Source of the DNA: Hyphomonas sp.
GTDB lineage: Bacteria > Pseudomonadota > Alphaproteobacteria > Caulobacterales > Hyphomonadaceae
Direction of reading: 5' to 3'
Length of the DNA: 64,000 nt
NCBI RefSeq assembly: GCF_016125515.1
Contig: NZ_WGLO01000020.1
Span: 1 to 64,000 of the forward strand
This document shows positions 63,194 to 64,000 of the stretch, piece after piece. The position numbers and the translations under genes are program-made. The first letter of the stretch is position 1; each line of letters opens with the position of its first letter. A model generated the notes under the pieces. That model was not told where the DNA came from. It saw nothing but the letters and a program-made list of their open reading frames with translations, and ran no database searches.

Positions 63194-63277
63194 CGGTCAA
63201 TCTCCCTTGTCTGACCCCAGTATAGCGCTTTCCCTTGGGTAAATCCTGCCATATTGTGCTTAAAATAGTTTGCAGAT

Positions 63278-63292
63278 TGGCATGAAATACCA
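63278..63292. promoter_or_regulatory. Candidate Lrp-type operator between gamma-lyase and lrp genes
   Basis: TGGCATGAAATACCA is a dyad TGGnAT-GAA-ATnCCA, 12 bases before the lrp ATG, in an AT-rich 111-base spacer. Lrp/AsnC proteins often autoregulate from such sites. No binding data; weak call. Confidence 0.35.
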
Positions 63293-63304
63293 TTATTAAT
63301 CGAT

Positions 63305-63775
63305 ATGGACGCAATAGATGCCAATATCATTCGAGCCCTCCAGCGCGATGGCCGCCTCACCAATCTCGAACTGGCCGAGCAGGTCGGCTTGTCGCCTTCG
63401 CCCTGTCTGCGCCGCGTGCGCAACCTCGAGGCGTCGGGACTGATCCAGGGCTACACCGCCCTCGTGGACCAGAAAGCCTGCGGCTATCCCATCACCTGTC
63501 TTGTCCGCATCCGCCTCGCCAGCCATTCTCAGGAAAATGTGCAGGCCTTCGAGCGAAAGATTGCCGAAACCGATGCCATCCTGGATTGCTACCTGATGAC
63601 CGGCGGCGCCGATTACGAGCTGCGGGTCGTGGCGCGCAGCCTCGACGATTATGAGCATCTGGTGCGTGAAACCATCCAGAAACTCCCGGCCATCGCCTCC
63701 ATCGAGACGAGTTTTGCCTATGGGGTCGTCAAGAAGTCGCGGATCTTGCCGGTTCTCAGCGAAAGGCGCCCGTAG
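63305..63775 (+). CDS. Lrp/AsnC-family transcriptional regulator
   Basis: A 156-residue protein: HTH at the N-terminus (ALQRDGRLTNLELAEQVGLSPSPCLRRVRNLEASG), then the RAM domain (ILDCYLMTGGADYELRVVARSLDDYEHLV). It is divergent from the gamma-lyase gene and likely controls it in response to an amino acid. Confidence 0.93.
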   Translation: MDAIDANIIRALQRDGRLTNLELAEQVGLSPSPCLRRVRNLEASGLIQGYTALVDQKACGYPITCLVRIRLASHSQENVQAFERKIAETDAILDCYLMTGGADYELRVVARSLDDYEHLVRETIQKLPAIASIETSFAYGVVKKSRILPVLSERRP

Positions 63776-63808
63776 AACGCGCTTCCAAACCTGCTATGCT
63801 GGCAGCAC

Positions 63809-64000
63809 ATGACCCCACCCGACTCCCCGAATTCCCCTCCGACGCTGGTCAATCGCGCGCTCTCGTCCCGGCGCCCGGGCCGCTGGCGCATTGCCGATAT
63901 CATCGACGGTCGGGCGCTGCGCGTAAAGCTGACCGCGGCCGCGCTGGACAACCTGTCCGACCCGTCTGCCGCCCGCAAAGGCGCACTGAACCTGCTGCAT
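63809..64000 (+). CDS. Hypothetical protein, N-terminal 64 residues, cut by the window end
   Basis: ATG at 63809, open to the edge. The start is proline-rich (TPPDSPNSPPTLVNRAL), then ordered with RPGRWRIADIIDGRALRVKL. No family recognised from this part. It starts 33 bases behind the lrp gene; the ribosome site is weak. Confidence 0.5.
   Translation, partial: MTPPDSPNSPPTLVNRALSSRRPGRWRIADIIDGRALRVKLTAAALDNLSDPSAARKGALNLLH

Noticed and set aside
1-64000. tRNA genes, rRNA genes and CRISPR arrays
   Set aside because: No T-loop GTTCGAATC-type signature in a cloverleaf context, no rRNA sequence and no regularly spaced direct repeats were found by eye.

Overview
The window reads as chromosomal DNA of a high-GC alphaproteobacterium, most likely a stalked or budding marine member of the Caulobacterales (Hyphomonadaceae-like). 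The evidence is the hybrid kinase CckA, the alphaproteobacterial flagellin regulator FlbT, a CtrA-like box before a FliM-type gene, an alphaproteobacterial SOS box (GTTC-N7-GTTC) before rmuC, a one-cysteine DksA and a BigR/SqrR-type persulfide regulator. The assignment is an inference from gene content. About 70 genes are supported, densely packed, with many 1-4 bp start/stop overlaps and several convergent pairs that overlap at their stops.

Region by region. 1-142 is the right end of an IS481-family insertion sequence, with the transposase C-terminus, terminal repeat and a CTAG target duplication. 138-8727 holds a VUT-family transporter, dihydrofolate reductase, an SMP-30 lactonase, a secreted six-repeat cysteine-paired protein, a cysteine-free Mrp ATPase, and the membrane quality-control set hflK-hflC-deg protease. 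8780-11141 is an arsenic operon (arsR-acr3-arsC-osmC) ending in a hairpin terminator. 11163-14657 holds a 28-residue membrane microprotein, a Ca2+/Na+ antiporter, a pteridine-reductase-like SDR, a threonine aldolase and a TetR regulator. 14796-15172 is the RNase P RNA (rnpB, minus strand). 15908-18392 holds a YihY protein, an AmpD-like amidase and an EamA transporter. 18460-20850 is a BigR sulfide/persulfide module: a divergent persulfide-dioxygenase-like gene, an AT-rich palindromic operator, bigR, a rhodanese and a TauE exporter.

20968-26528 contains a compositionally mosaic membrane gene, a methyltransferase, a DUF3445 (heme-dependent N-demethylase-like) gene, DUF533 and EVE proteins, and an exported amine oxidase paired with a RidA-like lipoprotein. 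26658-28710 is a surface-polysaccharide pair (gmhB and a flippase). 29243-34665 is a mixed metabolic and membrane block (MFS, GNAT, LemA-DUF2207, enoyl-CoA hydratase). 34817-39083 is a MoxR/VWA chaperone pair split by three plus-strand genes: a secreted hypothetical, a DUF2270 protein and a RES-domain protein. 39495-44222 holds flbT with a small partner, marC, an unknown two-TM envelope protein, dksA and a FliM/FliN-type gene. 44200-50213 holds two lipoproteins (YceI, DUF885), cckA and an alpha/beta hydrolase.

50274-64000 contains a LysR regulator, a P4-type acid phosphatase, a nitronate monooxygenase, SOS-boxed rmuC, then the translation block def-fmt-(GNAT)-(SemiSWEET)-truA. It continues with an acyl-CoA dehydrogenase, a TolB/TPR membrane protein, an EthD protein, a PLP gamma-lyase with a divergent Lrp regulator, and a gene cut by the window edge. 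No tRNA, 5S/16S/23S rRNA or CRISPR array was seen. The best candidates for unexplained biology are the orphan RES-DUF2270 cassette inside moxR-vwa, the mosaic gene at 20968-21714, the exported amine oxidase/RidA pair and the six-repeat secreted protein.
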